Positions 26,042-33,338 of a DNA stretch of 64,000 bases are shown here, in pieces. The stretch is from Ignavibacteriales bacterium (GTDB lineage: Bacteria; Bacteroidota; Ignavibacteria; Ignavibacteriales; Ignavibacteriaceae), in assembly GCA_016707585.1 (NCBI GenBank), contig JADJHL010000011.1, forward strand, positions 62,001-126,000, given 5' to 3'. A model generated the notes under the pieces. It saw only the letters and a list, made by a program, of their open reading frames with translations. It searched no databases and was not told where the DNA came from. The first letter of the stretch is position 1. The number at the start of each line of letters is the position of its first letter. The position numbers and the translations under genes were made by a program.

Positions 26042-26830
26042 TCACAAATTGTCATATGGCTCAGGTTGGCTTTCATCAATATCTTTAAAACCGTATTCTC
26101 TTGCAAGTTCAGCCGCTACCAAGATATTACCTGTTTTGTTAAAAATATTTTTATCAGAGGCCAGTGAAGCAATTGCTCTTCCAACAAATTGAGAAGATTC
26201 TTTTTTAGGATTTGGTGTTTTTTTGTTATCATCGATATATCCGGGATATAATGAAACACAAGTAATGTGATGTTTCTTCAATTCTTCTGACATATCCATT
26301 GTCATTTTATCAACAGCCGCTTTTGAAACGCCATAAATTACATTTCCGTAGTATTTTCGACTTGCGTAAAATGAAATGTTCGCAATCAAACCATACTCTT
26401 GTTTTAGCATTAATTTGGTTGCATAGACACTTGCTATATAATTTGAACGCACTCCCACATTGATCATTTCTTCCCATAAACCAAAAGGTTGTTCCCAAAA
26501 AGCTGCTTTCCATTTGAATTCAGGATAGGCTTTCCTGTTTCTCAATCTGTTATATCCGCCCCAGGCGTTATTAACAAGTATATCCAATTTACCTTCACTC
26601 TTCTCTATTAATTCAAACACTTTTTTTACTTCATCATCATGTTCGTGATTGCAAACTAAAGCAATTCCTTTCCCTCCTGCCTTTGTAATTCCTTTAACGT
26701 CTTTTTCCGAAATGCTTCTTCCGGTTACATATACAGTTGCGCCGGCTTCTCCAAGTGCCAAAGCAATGCCTTTTCCAACATTTCGTGTTCCTCCAGTTAC
26801 AAGTGAAATTTTATCTTTGAGTGGTTTCAT
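26042..26830 (-). CDS. Short-chain dehydrogenase/reductase
   Basis: 262 residues. Rossmann TGGTRNVGKG (12-21), NNAW at 87-90, catalytic S153 and YGVSK (Y166, K170) are all in place. The family resembles the DHRS1-like SDRs, with an insertion at EFKWKAAFWEQPFGLWEEM before the active site. It is an NAD(P)-dependent oxidoreductase of unknown substrate. It is flanked upstream by an EamA remnant and downstream by the intact EamA gene on the same strand, suggesting it arrived in, or survived, a local duplication. Confidence 0.9.
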   Translation of the reverse strand: MKPLKDKISLVTGGTRNVGKGIALALGEAGATVYVTGRSISEKDVKGITKAGGKGIALVCNHEHDDEVKKVFELIEKSEGKLDILVNNAWGGYNRLRNRKAYPEFKWKAAFWEQPFGLWEEMINVGVRSNYIASVYATKLMLKQEYGLIANISFYASRKYYGNVIYGVSKAAVDKMTMDMSEELKKHHITCVSLYPGYIDDNKKTPNPKKESSQFVGRAIASLASDKNIFNKTGNILVAAELAREYGFKDIDESQPEPYDNL

Positions 26831-26922
26831 ATTTTATCTTCGTTAATTTTAAATGTGTAGGCTACCTTTAAGGTTGTCTTTTGAATCTCGTGTTTCGTTC
26901 AAAAGTTTTGTTGCCCGTGTAT

Positions 26923-27037
26923 GCGGCGGAATTTCTTTTAATCCAAATTTTATTATCACAAACGAGGTTGACCAGAGGAAGTTTACAAACAACGCAAGCA
27001 GTACTGCGATAATTTGAGCATAGAGTTTTATTTTCAT
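26923..27037 (-). pseudogene. 5' remnant of a second EamA transporter gene
   Basis: Reads MKIKLYAQIIAVLLALFVNF and LWSTSFVIIKFGLKEIPP, matching residues 1-38 of the EamA gene at 25109-26002, then diverges abruptly into HTRATKLLNETRDSK with a stop at 26849. The DNA aligns base for base with 25888-26002 (16 mismatches in 115, counted by eye, no gaps). The remaining nine helices are missing, so it cannot be a transporter. It is a relic of a tandem duplication or gene replacement. Confidence 0.8.
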
Positions 27038-27084
27038 TGATACTAAAATATCAATAGAAATTATTTAAGTAAAATTAATTGAGA

Positions 27085-27160
27085 AGCACATTCGGCGAAC
27101 TTAGCAGGCTCTTCTTTGCGCTCTTTTCGAGAAAGTTTTTAACCGCATTTCACGCCAAGA
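27085..27160. repeat. Palindromic dispersed repeat, copy 3 (right arm truncated)
   Basis: Contains GGCGAACTTAGCAGG, then CTTTGCGCTCTTTTCGAGAAA and a shortened right arm TTTCACGCCAAGA that abuts the msrA stop codon (27161-27163). Same family as copies 1 and 2. Confidence 0.55.
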
Positions 27161-27817
27161 TTATTTCTTCAACTTATCTTTAAATATTTTTTCAAACTTT
27201 TCTACTTTTGGAGTGATAACAAACGAACAATAACCTTGATTCGGATTGTTATCATAATACTCCTGGTGATAATCTTCTGCCGGATAAAATTTATCAAACT
27301 TAGTTATCTCGGTTACAATTGGTTTATCCCAGATTTTTTCTTCGATTAATTTGTTCTTATAAAATTCTGCTTTTTGTTTTTGTGCATCGTTATGATAGAA
27401 AATAACTGATCGATATTGTGTTCCAACATCATTGCCCTGCTTGTTTAAGGTTGTGGGATCGTGAGTTTTCCAGAATATTTCAAGCAGCTCATCATAGCTA
27501 ATGACAGAAGAATCAAAAGTAATTTGTGTACATTCCGCATGTCCGGTAGTGCCATCACAAACTTCTTTGTAGGATGGATCCTCAACTGTTCCGCCAGAAT
27601 AACCAGAGACAACAGCTATAACTCCATTTACTCTTTCAAAGATTGCTTCCGTGCACCAGAAACATCCTGAACCAAAAGTTGCTGTTTCTAAATTTGGATT
27701 TTTATCATTCATAATATTTTTCATTTCCTCATTTGCTTGTGATTTACTTTCATTACAACTGATAAAAGAAATCATAATTAGTAATGTAGTAAATGTAATT
27801 TTTAATTTATTCTTCAT
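27161..27817 (-). CDS. msrA: Peptide-methionine (S)-S-oxide reductase, exported lipoprotein form
   Basis: 218 residues from the ATG at 27817. Reduces methionine-S-sulfoxide in proteins. FGSGCFWCTEAIFERVNGV carries the catalytic Cys52. GYSGGTVEDPSYKEVCDGTTGHAE and QGNDVGTQYRSVIFYH complete the MsrA signature, and NQGYCSFVITPK holds a resolving Cys. Unlike the usual cytosolic enzyme it begins with a lipoprotein signal (LIMISFISC, lipid Cys21), so it probably repairs envelope proteins. The frame runs upstream to 27910, but that part is repeat DNA. MsrA needs a thioredoxin-like donor; the WCxWC proteins of this window are candidates. Confidence 0.92.
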   Translation of the reverse strand: MKNKLKITFTTLLIMISFISCNESKSQANEEMKNIMNDKNPNLETATFGSGCFWCTEAIFERVNGVIAVVSGYSGGTVEDPSYKEVCDGTTGHAECTQITFDSSVISYDELLEIFWKTHDPTTLNKQGNDVGTQYRSVIFYHNDAQKQKAEFYKNKLIEEKIWDKPIVTEITKFDKFYPAEDYHQEYYDNNPNQGYCSFVITPKVEKFEKIFKDKLKK

Positions 27818-27837
27818 TCTCATCTCTAAATTTTTAT

Positions 27838-27905
27838 TCTCAGTGTTACTCCGTGGTTTCTCTGTGATCCTCGGTGTAAGGATTTTATAATTCATTTCAT
27901 GGAGA
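27838..27905. repeat. Degenerate dispersed repeat
   Basis: The words TCAGTGTTACTCCGTGGTTTC, CTCTGTGATCCTCGGTG and, in the opposite sense, GGAGAAACACAGAG make a loose inverted repeat between msrA and its upstream neighbour. Related in style to the CACGAAG/CACAGAG repeats at 24958. Confidence 0.5.
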
Positions 27906-27927
27906 AACACAGAGCAATTAATATTTA

Positions 27928-28569
27928 TTACTTTAATAGTTTAAAAGCATGTCTCCATCTGTTTTCTCTAAACCCGGGAATGCACCACAAAATAGCCAGC
28001 GGCTCAATGGCTCGCGCTGCTTCCGCAAAGCCCGTATCTTCAACATCCCAACCAAAAGTATTTAGAATTCCTTTTACTTGCAATTTTGAATCATCATTGT
28101 TTCCGGCAATAAACATGGTCGGTTTTATTCCGCCAAAATCCGGATTAACCATAAGTGAAGACCCAACACAACTAAATGCTTTTACAAAATTTGCATCAGG
28201 ATATTTATTTTGTAGCTGTTCCATCAAAGAAAAATTTATATCAGTAAAAAATTGTAAAACTCCATTTACCGGCGCAGCATCAGAAATTGGATTTGTTGCA
28301 TCAATTATTGTTTTACCATTAAGATTTTTATTTCCGGCTTTATCCAAAACAGTAAGAGTTGCAGATCCTTTAACTGCAAGAACGATAATATCTCCGAACA
28401 TTGCAGCTTCTTCAAATGTTCCAACAAAAGCATTAGCGCTTTGTTTTTGCAGCCAATCTTTCAGTTTGTCTGGATTACTTGTTCCAATCTTAACCTGATG
28501 TCCATGTTTTATAAAACCAGAACCAAGTGTTTGTCCAACTTCTCCCGAACCTAATATTCCAATCTTCAT
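27928..28569 (-). CDS. NADPH-dependent F420 reductase-like (NAD(P)-binding) protein
   Basis: 213 residues. N-terminal Rossmann MKIGILGSGEVGQTLGSGFIKHGHQV (GxGxxG 7-12), then KIGTSNPDKL where the NADP phosphate would bind, DIIVLAVKGSA and IDATNPISDAAP. This is the NPDG/F420-reductase-like family, which in bacteria without F420 is a reductase of unknown substrate. The C-terminal GWDVEDTGFAEAARAIEPLAILWCIPGF helix is conserved in the group. It is monocistronic, with a GGAGGC site upstream. Confidence 0.85.
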   Translation of the reverse strand: MKIGILGSGEVGQTLGSGFIKHGHQVKIGTSNPDKLKDWLQKQSANAFVGTFEEAAMFGDIIVLAVKGSATLTVLDKAGNKNLNGKTIIDATNPISDAAPVNGVLQFFTDINFSLMEQLQNKYPDANFVKAFSCVGSSLMVNPDFGGIKPTMFIAGNNDDSKLQVKGILNTFGWDVEDTGFAEAARAIEPLAILWCIPGFRENRWRHAFKLLK

Positions 28570-28789
28570 TTTGCCTCCAGAAAGATTTTATTGATTTTTG
28601 TGTAATCGTTTTGCTGATTAAACATAAAACATTTATGCGATAACAAAAACTCACTTATGTTTTCTTAGATGTTTTTATGATAATTATCACACAAAGTAAT
28701 TAGTATGATCATATTGTTTTAGCAAAACTAAATTTATAGTTTCGACACGACTTCTTATTAAAACATTTAAATCCCCAACTTAAGGTTTT

Positions 28790-29569
28790 ATGGGTAAGAA
28801 AATTGCGATTGCAGTTCCTAAGGGCGGGGTAGGAAAAACAACTACGGCAGTAAATCTGGCCGCTGCGTTTGCTATTGCAGAAAAGAAAACTTTGCTTATC
28901 GATTTTGATCCTTCGGGCGCATGTTCTGTTTCACTTGGATTTGAAAATGAAGTTTTACGCGGCGATATTTTTCAAGTTGTAAGTTTTGTTAAACACATCG
29001 ATTCAGTAATTCATAAAACAGAATTACCAACATTAGATTTTATTCCTTGCAGTATTAACTCCGGAGAAATTGAAGAAAGAATGAATCGGTTAACACGCAA
29101 TATTTATTTGTTTGAAAACATTCTTAATCAATATGCACTTGAACATTATGATTATATTATTATTGATTGTCCGCCATACCTAAAAGGATTGACCACGGTT
29201 GCTCTTACCGCAGCAGACTCAGTTTTGATTCCAATTCGTGCAGGACAATTTTCTATATCGGCGCTTAAGAAAATGTACAATCACATTTTGTGGGTTAAAG
29301 AAAATCTTAATAATAGATTATACGTTGAGGGAATTCTGCTTACAATGTTTGAACCGAACACAAAAGCATGGGGATTGACAAAACAAGCGCTTCTAGAAAA
29401 ATTTGGTAACGATGTTTTACAAACAGTTATTCCTAAAAGCACAACAATAACAGAAGCAGAATTTTATGGCAAACCAACAATGCTGTTTGATGTTAAATCG
29501 AGCGGCTCTGTTGCATACCTGAACTTAGCCAACGAATTGATGAATAGAAGTTTACTTTTGCAGGAGTGA
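28790..29569 (+). CDS. Orphan ParA-family ATPase
   Basis: 259 residues. Deviant Walker A KGGVGKTTTAVNLAAAFA (residues 11-28), LLIDFDPSGACSVSLGF (Walker A', with Ser where ParA usually has Gln) and DYIIIDCPPYLKGLTTVAL (Walker B). The family positions chromosomes, plasmids or large protein complexes on the nucleoid or membrane. No ParB or parS lies next to it, so it is not a standard partition locus. The convergent neighbours encode a coiled-coil protein with a C-terminal membrane segment. AAGG stands six bases before the ATG. Confidence 0.9.
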   Translation: MGKKIAIAVPKGGVGKTTTAVNLAAAFAIAEKKTLLIDFDPSGACSVSLGFENEVLRGDIFQVVSFVKHIDSVIHKTELPTLDFIPCSINSGEIEERMNRLTRNIYLFENILNQYALEHYDYIIIDCPPYLKGLTTVALTAADSVLIPIRAGQFSISALKKMYNHILWVKENLNNRLYVEGILLTMFEPNTKAWGLTKQALLEKFGNDVLQTVIPKSTTITEAEFYGKPTMLFDVKSSGSVAYLNLANELMNRSLLLQE

Positions 29570-29594
29570 TTATTGCTTAACAGAATGGAAACAA

Positions 29595-29620
29595 AAAAGC
29601 CCCGAATACTCGGGGCTTTT
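29595..29620. terminator. Bidirectional intrinsic terminator
   Basis: AAAAGCCCCGA and TCGGGGCTTTT form an 11-bp stem with a 4-base loop and T-runs on both strands, between the converging ParA gene and the gene ending at 29625. Confidence 0.92.
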
Positions 29621-29624
29621 ATTT

Positions 29625-30056
29625 TTAATTTTGATCTTCGTTTAATATTTGTTTTTCTTCAACAGAAGGTTTCTTCTTTTTAAGAATAAAAAACAAAGCA
29701 ACAATAAACACAACCGCTAATCCAACAATTGCGTAAAGCCAGGTATTATCTTTTGGCGCTACTATTGATTTCCAATCAGCCAGCTTTTTTTCGATTTCAT
29801 TTTTTTGTTGTGCCGTTAAAAGTTTATGTTCTAATAAATATGGCAACCATTCAGTCGTAATTTTACCAAACCAAACACTATCAGCAAAAACAGAAAATGT
29901 TCTTTCAGATTCTTCTTTGCTTTTTACACCATAATTTTTTATTTCATCATTTATAAAAGTTGTAACTACGGTTGTAAAATCATTTCCGTTTGTAAATCCG
30001 CGCAGATTAATATTATTTAGAGAAAACTCTTCGTTAATTGATTCCCATCTTCTCTT
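29625..30056 (-). CDS. C-terminal part of a frameshifted membrane-anchored protein
   Basis: The frame is open for 144 codons from a stop at 30057-30059, but has no ATG or GTG. The only standard start is a TTG at 29846, which would give 73 residues. The reading RRWESINEEFSLNNINLRG before that start is protein-like and continues naturally from IWSDKIRR of the upstream gene in a -1 frame. The C-terminus has a transmembrane helix (WLYAIVGLAVVFIVALFFI) followed by KKKK. I take it as the tail of the gene at 30017-30883, separated by a frameshift. Confidence 0.55.
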   Translation of the reverse strand, partial: KRRWESINEEFSLNNINLRGFTNGNDFTTVVTTFINDEIKNYGVKSKEESERTFSVFADSVWFGKITTEWLPYLLEHKLLTAQQKNEIEKKLADWKSIVAPKDNTWLYAIVGLAVVFIVALFFILKKKKPSVEEKQILNEDQN

Positions 30057-30883
30057 CTAATTTTATCAGACCAGATGCTGAAAAGATTATCAATATCATT
30101 TAGCTCTGCAGTTTTATCACCTTTGCCGGCATAAACATCAACCAACTTTGGTCCAACTTTACGCCACATCGTTACAAAAGTTTGCTGCTGCTGTTTTACA
30201 TCATCAAGATCATTTGCGTTTAAAGATGTTACTTCAAGAAATCTACTGTTATCTCTTAAAGATTTTTTTACAACCGCAAGAATATTATTTTTTTCAACTT
30301 GAGAATAAACTTGTTCTTTGTCTTGCTGCGTCATTGTAGAAACATCGCCGGCAAGTTTTGGGGTAAGGCTATCAACAATCCCAAAAATCAATTCATCTCT
30401 TTTTAATATTGTGCTGCGTAAATCAGCAACAAGGTTTTCAAGTTTTTCAATTGATGCGGCATCTTTTCTTCGTTGTGATTCCAGTTTTGTTATTTGATTT
30501 ATCAATTCATTATTTCTCTGATTTAATAAATCAACCTCTGATCTAAGTGATGTTACTTCAGTATTTAGAACATCAATTTCAGTAAAATCAGTTTGGCGGA
30601 GTTCTATTGAGGCAAGTAGCTTTTCAATGCTTGATGTGTAATTTTCAGGGTAAAGACTTTGATCAAGAATTTCTTTTTTAGCTGAAAAATCTCTTTTAAG
30701 ATTTATTACTTCTGTAGATAAATTACTTAAATCATCTAAACTTGCAGCTGATTTGATTCCGTTAGAAATATTTTGATATCGTTCTTTATAGCTTTGCACC
30801 ATTTCATAGTCTGATTGCGCAAACAATGCAGACGCATTAAATAAGAAAACAAATAATAAATAGTTAATTAAATATCTTTTCAT
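30017..30883 (-). CDS. Exported coiled-coil protein, probably truncated by a frameshift
   Basis: 288 residues: signal peptide (FLFNASALFAQ), then long heptad-rich helices (LNTEVTSLRSEVDLLNQRNNELINQITKLESQR at about 104-136) and a helical domain ending FSIWSDKIRREDGNQLTKSFL. The last 9-12 residues look out of frame: shifting -1 within AGAAGAGAAGA gives RRWESINEEF and 140 further residues with a C-terminal membrane helix. The intact product would be about 430 residues, anchored in the inner membrane and facing the periplasm. It overlaps the lipoprotein gene upstream by four bases. Function unknown. Confidence 0.65.
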   Translation of the reverse strand: MKRYLINYLLFVFLFNASALFAQSDYEMVQSYKERYQNISNGIKSAASLDDLSNLSTEVINLKRDFSAKKEILDQSLYPENYTSSIEKLLASIELRQTDFTEIDVLNTEVTSLRSEVDLLNQRNNELINQITKLESQRRKDAASIEKLENLVADLRSTILKRDELIFGIVDSLTPKLAGDVSTMTQQDKEQVYSQVEKNNILAVVKKSLRDNSRFLEVTSLNANDLDDVKQQQQTFVTMWRKVGPKLVDVYAGKGDKTAELNDIDNLFSIWSDKIRREDGNQLTKSFL

Positions 30884-31335
30884 TGTGCACCTTCCTCAAT
30901 TCCTTCTGAAGTTAGTTTATAACTTTTGCCATCATCAATCAATTCAATAAATGGCTTTCTTTGATTGAACGCAGGGTTTTTTAATCCAATTTCACCAAGT
31001 TCAATTTTATTTTCTAGTGTAAATGAATTTTTTTCTACACTAAAAACGTAAACGTTTTTAAAATCAACAGAAGTCATAAAATAAAAACCTTCGTGATTTC
31101 TTATTACGTGAAGTGTTTTTCCAGCATAACCTAAAGAATCTTGTGTCTCTTCAAGAAAAAGAGCTTTTGTATCAAACGAAACTGCGTTTCTATCTTCCTT
31201 TACAAAACCATTTTTATCAATTTTTAAAACTCCCTCAATTGGCCATCCAAATTCTGCAGGAGTTAATGTTAAAGATGAGCAAGATGAAAGAAGTGAAACA
31301 ATAATTAGAAATAAAAATATTTTTATATAAGCCAT
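30880..31335 (-). CDS. Putative lipoprotein, unknown function
   Basis: 151 residues with a lipoprotein signal ending LLSSC (lipid Cys about 19). The mature part begins SSLTLTPAEFGWPIEGVLKIDKNGFVKEDR and is predicted all-beta, with short repeating strands (FDTKALFLEE, GKTLHVIRNHEGFYFMTSVDFKNVYVFSVEKNSF). No family was recognised. The stop overlaps the ATG of the coiled-coil protein gene (ATGA type), so the two are coupled and probably work together at the envelope. GGAGAT precedes the ATG. Confidence 0.65.
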   Translation of the reverse strand: MAYIKIFLFLIIVSLLSSCSSLTLTPAEFGWPIEGVLKIDKNGFVKEDRNAVSFDTKALFLEETQDSLGYAGKTLHVIRNHEGFYFMTSVDFKNVYVFSVEKNSFTLENKIELGEIGLKNPAFNQRKPFIELIDDGKSYKLTSEGIEEGAQ

Positions 31336-31449
31336 ATAATCTCCTAAGTAAAAATCGTGAGTGTAAACTTAAGAAATATGTAAACTTCACGAAAGACTAA
31401 AAGAGTAAAATATTCTGAGAATTTAAGCTTTTTTCAAAGCTCTTTTGCT

Positions 31450-31659
31450 TCAATTATCTGCAATTAGGTCGGGTTTATTTTCATTGTTTGTAGGATTGTT
31501 GGAAGCTTGAGGAATTGTTCTAGTAGATTTTTTTATAGCATCTGTAAGCAGATATTCAATCTGTGCGTTAATACTGCGTAAATCATCAGCCGCCCATTTT
31601 TCAAGGGCGGCGTAAACTTTATCATCAATACGTAATAAAAATTTTTTCTTTTCAGCCAT
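31450..31659 (-). CDS. Arc-type ribbon-helix-helix protein
   Basis: 69 residues. KKKFLLRIDDKVYAALEKWAADDLRSINAQIEYLLTDAIKK (residues 4-44) matches the RHH fold: a beta-strand KFLLRID followed by two helices with the SINAQIEYLL dimer core, as in Arc family repressors. The Pro/Asn-rich tail is disordered. It is the last gene of the SPFH group, 14 bases after the preceding stop. This placement beside an SPFH protein recurs in other genomes to my knowledge. It may autoregulate the group; no toxin gene is present. Confidence 0.8.
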   Translation of the reverse strand: MAEKKKFLLRIDDKVYAALEKWAADDLRSINAQIEYLLTDAIKKSTRTIPQASNNPTNNENKPDLIADN

Positions 31660-31673
31660 TTTTAATTCTCAAA

Positions 31674-32081
31674 CTATGCAGCCGCGGCTCCGTTTTTTTT
31701 ACTTTCAATTAAAAAGTAATAAATCATCATTATCATCCAGGGATTTTCATCAACAATTGAAGAAGATTTATGAATTGTAACAACGTTTTTATCTTTAAAT
31801 GAAAACTTGGTCTGGATAGAAATTAAAAGCTCTTGAGATTCTGAAAAAATATCACAACTTCTTTTAAATGTTCCAAGTTTTAACAGTACTTTTTTACCAT
31901 TTTGTAAATCGATAGTTCCTTTAGTTCTAAAAAAGTTAGTTGTTAAAGATGCAAAAGAAAGATCATCGCCAAACTTTTTGATTGCGATTTCTGATTTCCA
32001 GAATGTTGGCCTGATGATTTCATACTTATCACCAAATCCTTCAACAACTGCTGTTAAGCTAAAAAACTTTGGAAAGTACAT
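31674..32081 (-). CDS. Unknown protein between SPFH and RHH genes
   Basis: 135 residues, no signal peptide. It begins MYFPKFFSLTAVVEGFGDKYEI and is predicted mostly beta, with alternating charged/hydrophobic strands (GTIDLQNGKKVLLKLGTFKRSCDIF), in the style of a small barrel or a LURP/tubby-like fold. It ends with a hydrophobic helix WMIMMIYYFLIESKK and an Ala run, which may contact the membrane. I do not recognise the family. Its location between the SPFH gene and the repressor suggests it works with the SPFH protein. Confidence 0.6.
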   Translation of the reverse strand: MYFPKFFSLTAVVEGFGDKYEIIRPTFWKSEIAIKKFGDDLSFASLTTNFFRTKGTIDLQNGKKVLLKLGTFKRSCDIFSESQELLISIQTKFSFKDKNVVTIHKSSSIVDENPWMIMMIYYFLIESKKNGAAAA

Positions 32082-32211
32082 TTTTGCTAACTGCTCCGTT
32101 GTAGAATGAAATTCAAACTCTCGTTTAAAAACGAAGGCTGAATTAAAATTAATTCTTCACCAATATAACTTGAAAGTGGTTTCATCTTCTTGTCTGACTA
32201 TAATTGATTTT

Positions 32212-32242
32212 GAGATGACATCTTTTCAAAAGATGTCATCTC
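32212..32242. repeat. Perfect 31-bp palindrome
   Basis: Two 15-bp arms (GAGATGACATCTTTT and its exact complement) flank a single C. It lies 9 bases after the stop of the SPFH gene. No T-tract follows on the minus strand, so it could be a processed terminator, a cruciform-forming REP-like repeat, or an operator for the RHH protein. Confidence 0.6.
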
Positions 32243-32250
32243 TAATTATT

Positions 32251-33126
32251 TTATTGATATAAAGTTCCAGTATTAATTACGGGCTGCGTTGATGTTTCAG
32301 AAACTAGTGCAACCATAAGATTATTAACCATTGTTGCTTTTTTATCTTCATCAAGATTAACAATGTTTTGTTCGCTTAACGCTTTAAGCGCCATTTGAAC
32401 CATACCAACGGCTCCTTCAACAATCTTAGTTCTTGCTGCAATTACCGCTTGTGCTTGCTGTCTTCTTAACATTGCTTGTGCAATTTCTTGTGCATAAGCT
32501 AAGTGGCTTATCCTTGATTCCATAATATCAACACCTGCAACTTCTAATCTTGATTGAAGAGTTTTCTTTAAGTTCTCTGCAATTTCTTGTGGAGTTCCTC
32601 TTAATGATGCAGTAACTTCATCAGAAACATCGTATGGATATTCTGAGGCCATTGAACGAATTGCTGTTTCACTTTGTATAGCAACAAATTGTTCATAGTT
32701 CTGTACATCAAAAATTGCACGTGCGGAATCTACAACTCGCCATACAATTACAGCGGCAATCTCAATCGGATTTCCGTGAAGATCATTTACTTTTAATTTT
32801 TCGCTGTTAAAATTTCTTATCCTTAAAGAAACATGTTTTTTTACTGTAAAAGGATTAACCCACCAAAATCCTGCAACTCTAATGGTGCCAGTATATTTCC
32901 CAAAAAGCATCAACACTTTTGATTCGTTTGGCTGAACAATCATAAATCCGCCAAAACTTAAAAATGATATAAACACTAGCGGAATTAAAAACCAAATTAT
33001 AGTTGGATCTTCATTTCTGATTCCAACAGAAACCAGATAAACATCTAAAACAAAAAATCCGATAACAACAAACAATGCAACAAATCCATTTAATTTACTC
33101 GCTGATTTTTCAGTTATCTTGTCCAT
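32251..33126 (-). CDS. SPFH/band-7 (prohibitin-like) membrane protein
   Basis: 291 residues. Two N-terminal membrane helices (about 13-35 and 41-63), then an SPFH domain: QPNESKVLMLFGKYTGTIRVAGFWWVNPF, SLRIRNFNSEKLKVNDLHGNPIEIAAVIVWRV and RLEVAGVDIMESRISHLAYAQEIAQAML are typical. A helical tail with RRQQAQAVIAARTKIVEGAVGM follows. SPFH proteins oligomerise into membrane rings that organise microdomains or proteases. GAAAGGA precedes the ATG. It is first of a group with an unknown protein and an RHH repressor. Confidence 0.9.
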   Translation of the reverse strand: MDKITEKSASKLNGFVALFVVIGFFVLDVYLVSVGIRNEDPTIIWFLIPLVFISFLSFGGFMIVQPNESKVLMLFGKYTGTIRVAGFWWVNPFTVKKHVSLRIRNFNSEKLKVNDLHGNPIEIAAVIVWRVVDSARAIFDVQNYEQFVAIQSETAIRSMASEYPYDVSDEVTASLRGTPQEIAENLKKTLQSRLEVAGVDIMESRISHLAYAQEIAQAMLRRQQAQAVIAARTKIVEGAVGMVQMALKALSEQNIVNLDEDKKATMVNNLMVALVSETSTQPVINTGTLYQ

Positions 33127-33265
33127 TTTACAATCCTTTCTAAAATTGATATCGTAATGATATCATATTGATAGCTTAAAACCAAATGATTTGTTTTTTT
33201 TGAAAAAAGCAAGGGTTATTCGGGCATAAAGTAATATAAGCGGAAAATTATCGCAGAAAAAAAAT

Positions 33266-33293
33266 TTGACAATTTTCATTTAATCAATATTTT
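33266..33293 (+). promoter_or_regulatory. Candidate promoter of the YidB-like gene
   Basis: TTGACA (33266-33271), a 16-base spacer and TATTTT (33288-33293), followed by an A/T-rich leader to the ATG at 33339, which has AGAGAGGG in Shine-Dalgarno position. Confidence 0.4.
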
Positions 33294-33338
33294 ATATCTT
33301 GCATTTGTATTTATTAACCATAAAAGAGAGGGCACAAA

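Noticed and set aside
24264..27160. Repeats between single unrelated genes could be integron attC sites
   Set aside because: The genes are in one orientation with palindromic spacers, but no integrase and no GTTRRRY/RYYYAAC core sites were seen. The arms look like degenerate REP-type words.
27818..27910. N-terminal extension of MsrA
   Set aside because: The frame is open but derives from repeat DNA; the lipoprotein signal starts at 27817.
28678..28689. TGATAATTATCA as a Fur-like box before the ParA and F420-reductase-like genes
   Set aside because: Only one 12-bp dyad in an AT-rich gap, without the 19-bp consensus. Chance is likely.
30040..30060. Programmed -1 frameshift site of the X XXY YYZ type
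   Set aside because: No slippery heptamer or downstream stem is visible at the shift; indel or slippage in GAAGA is simpler.
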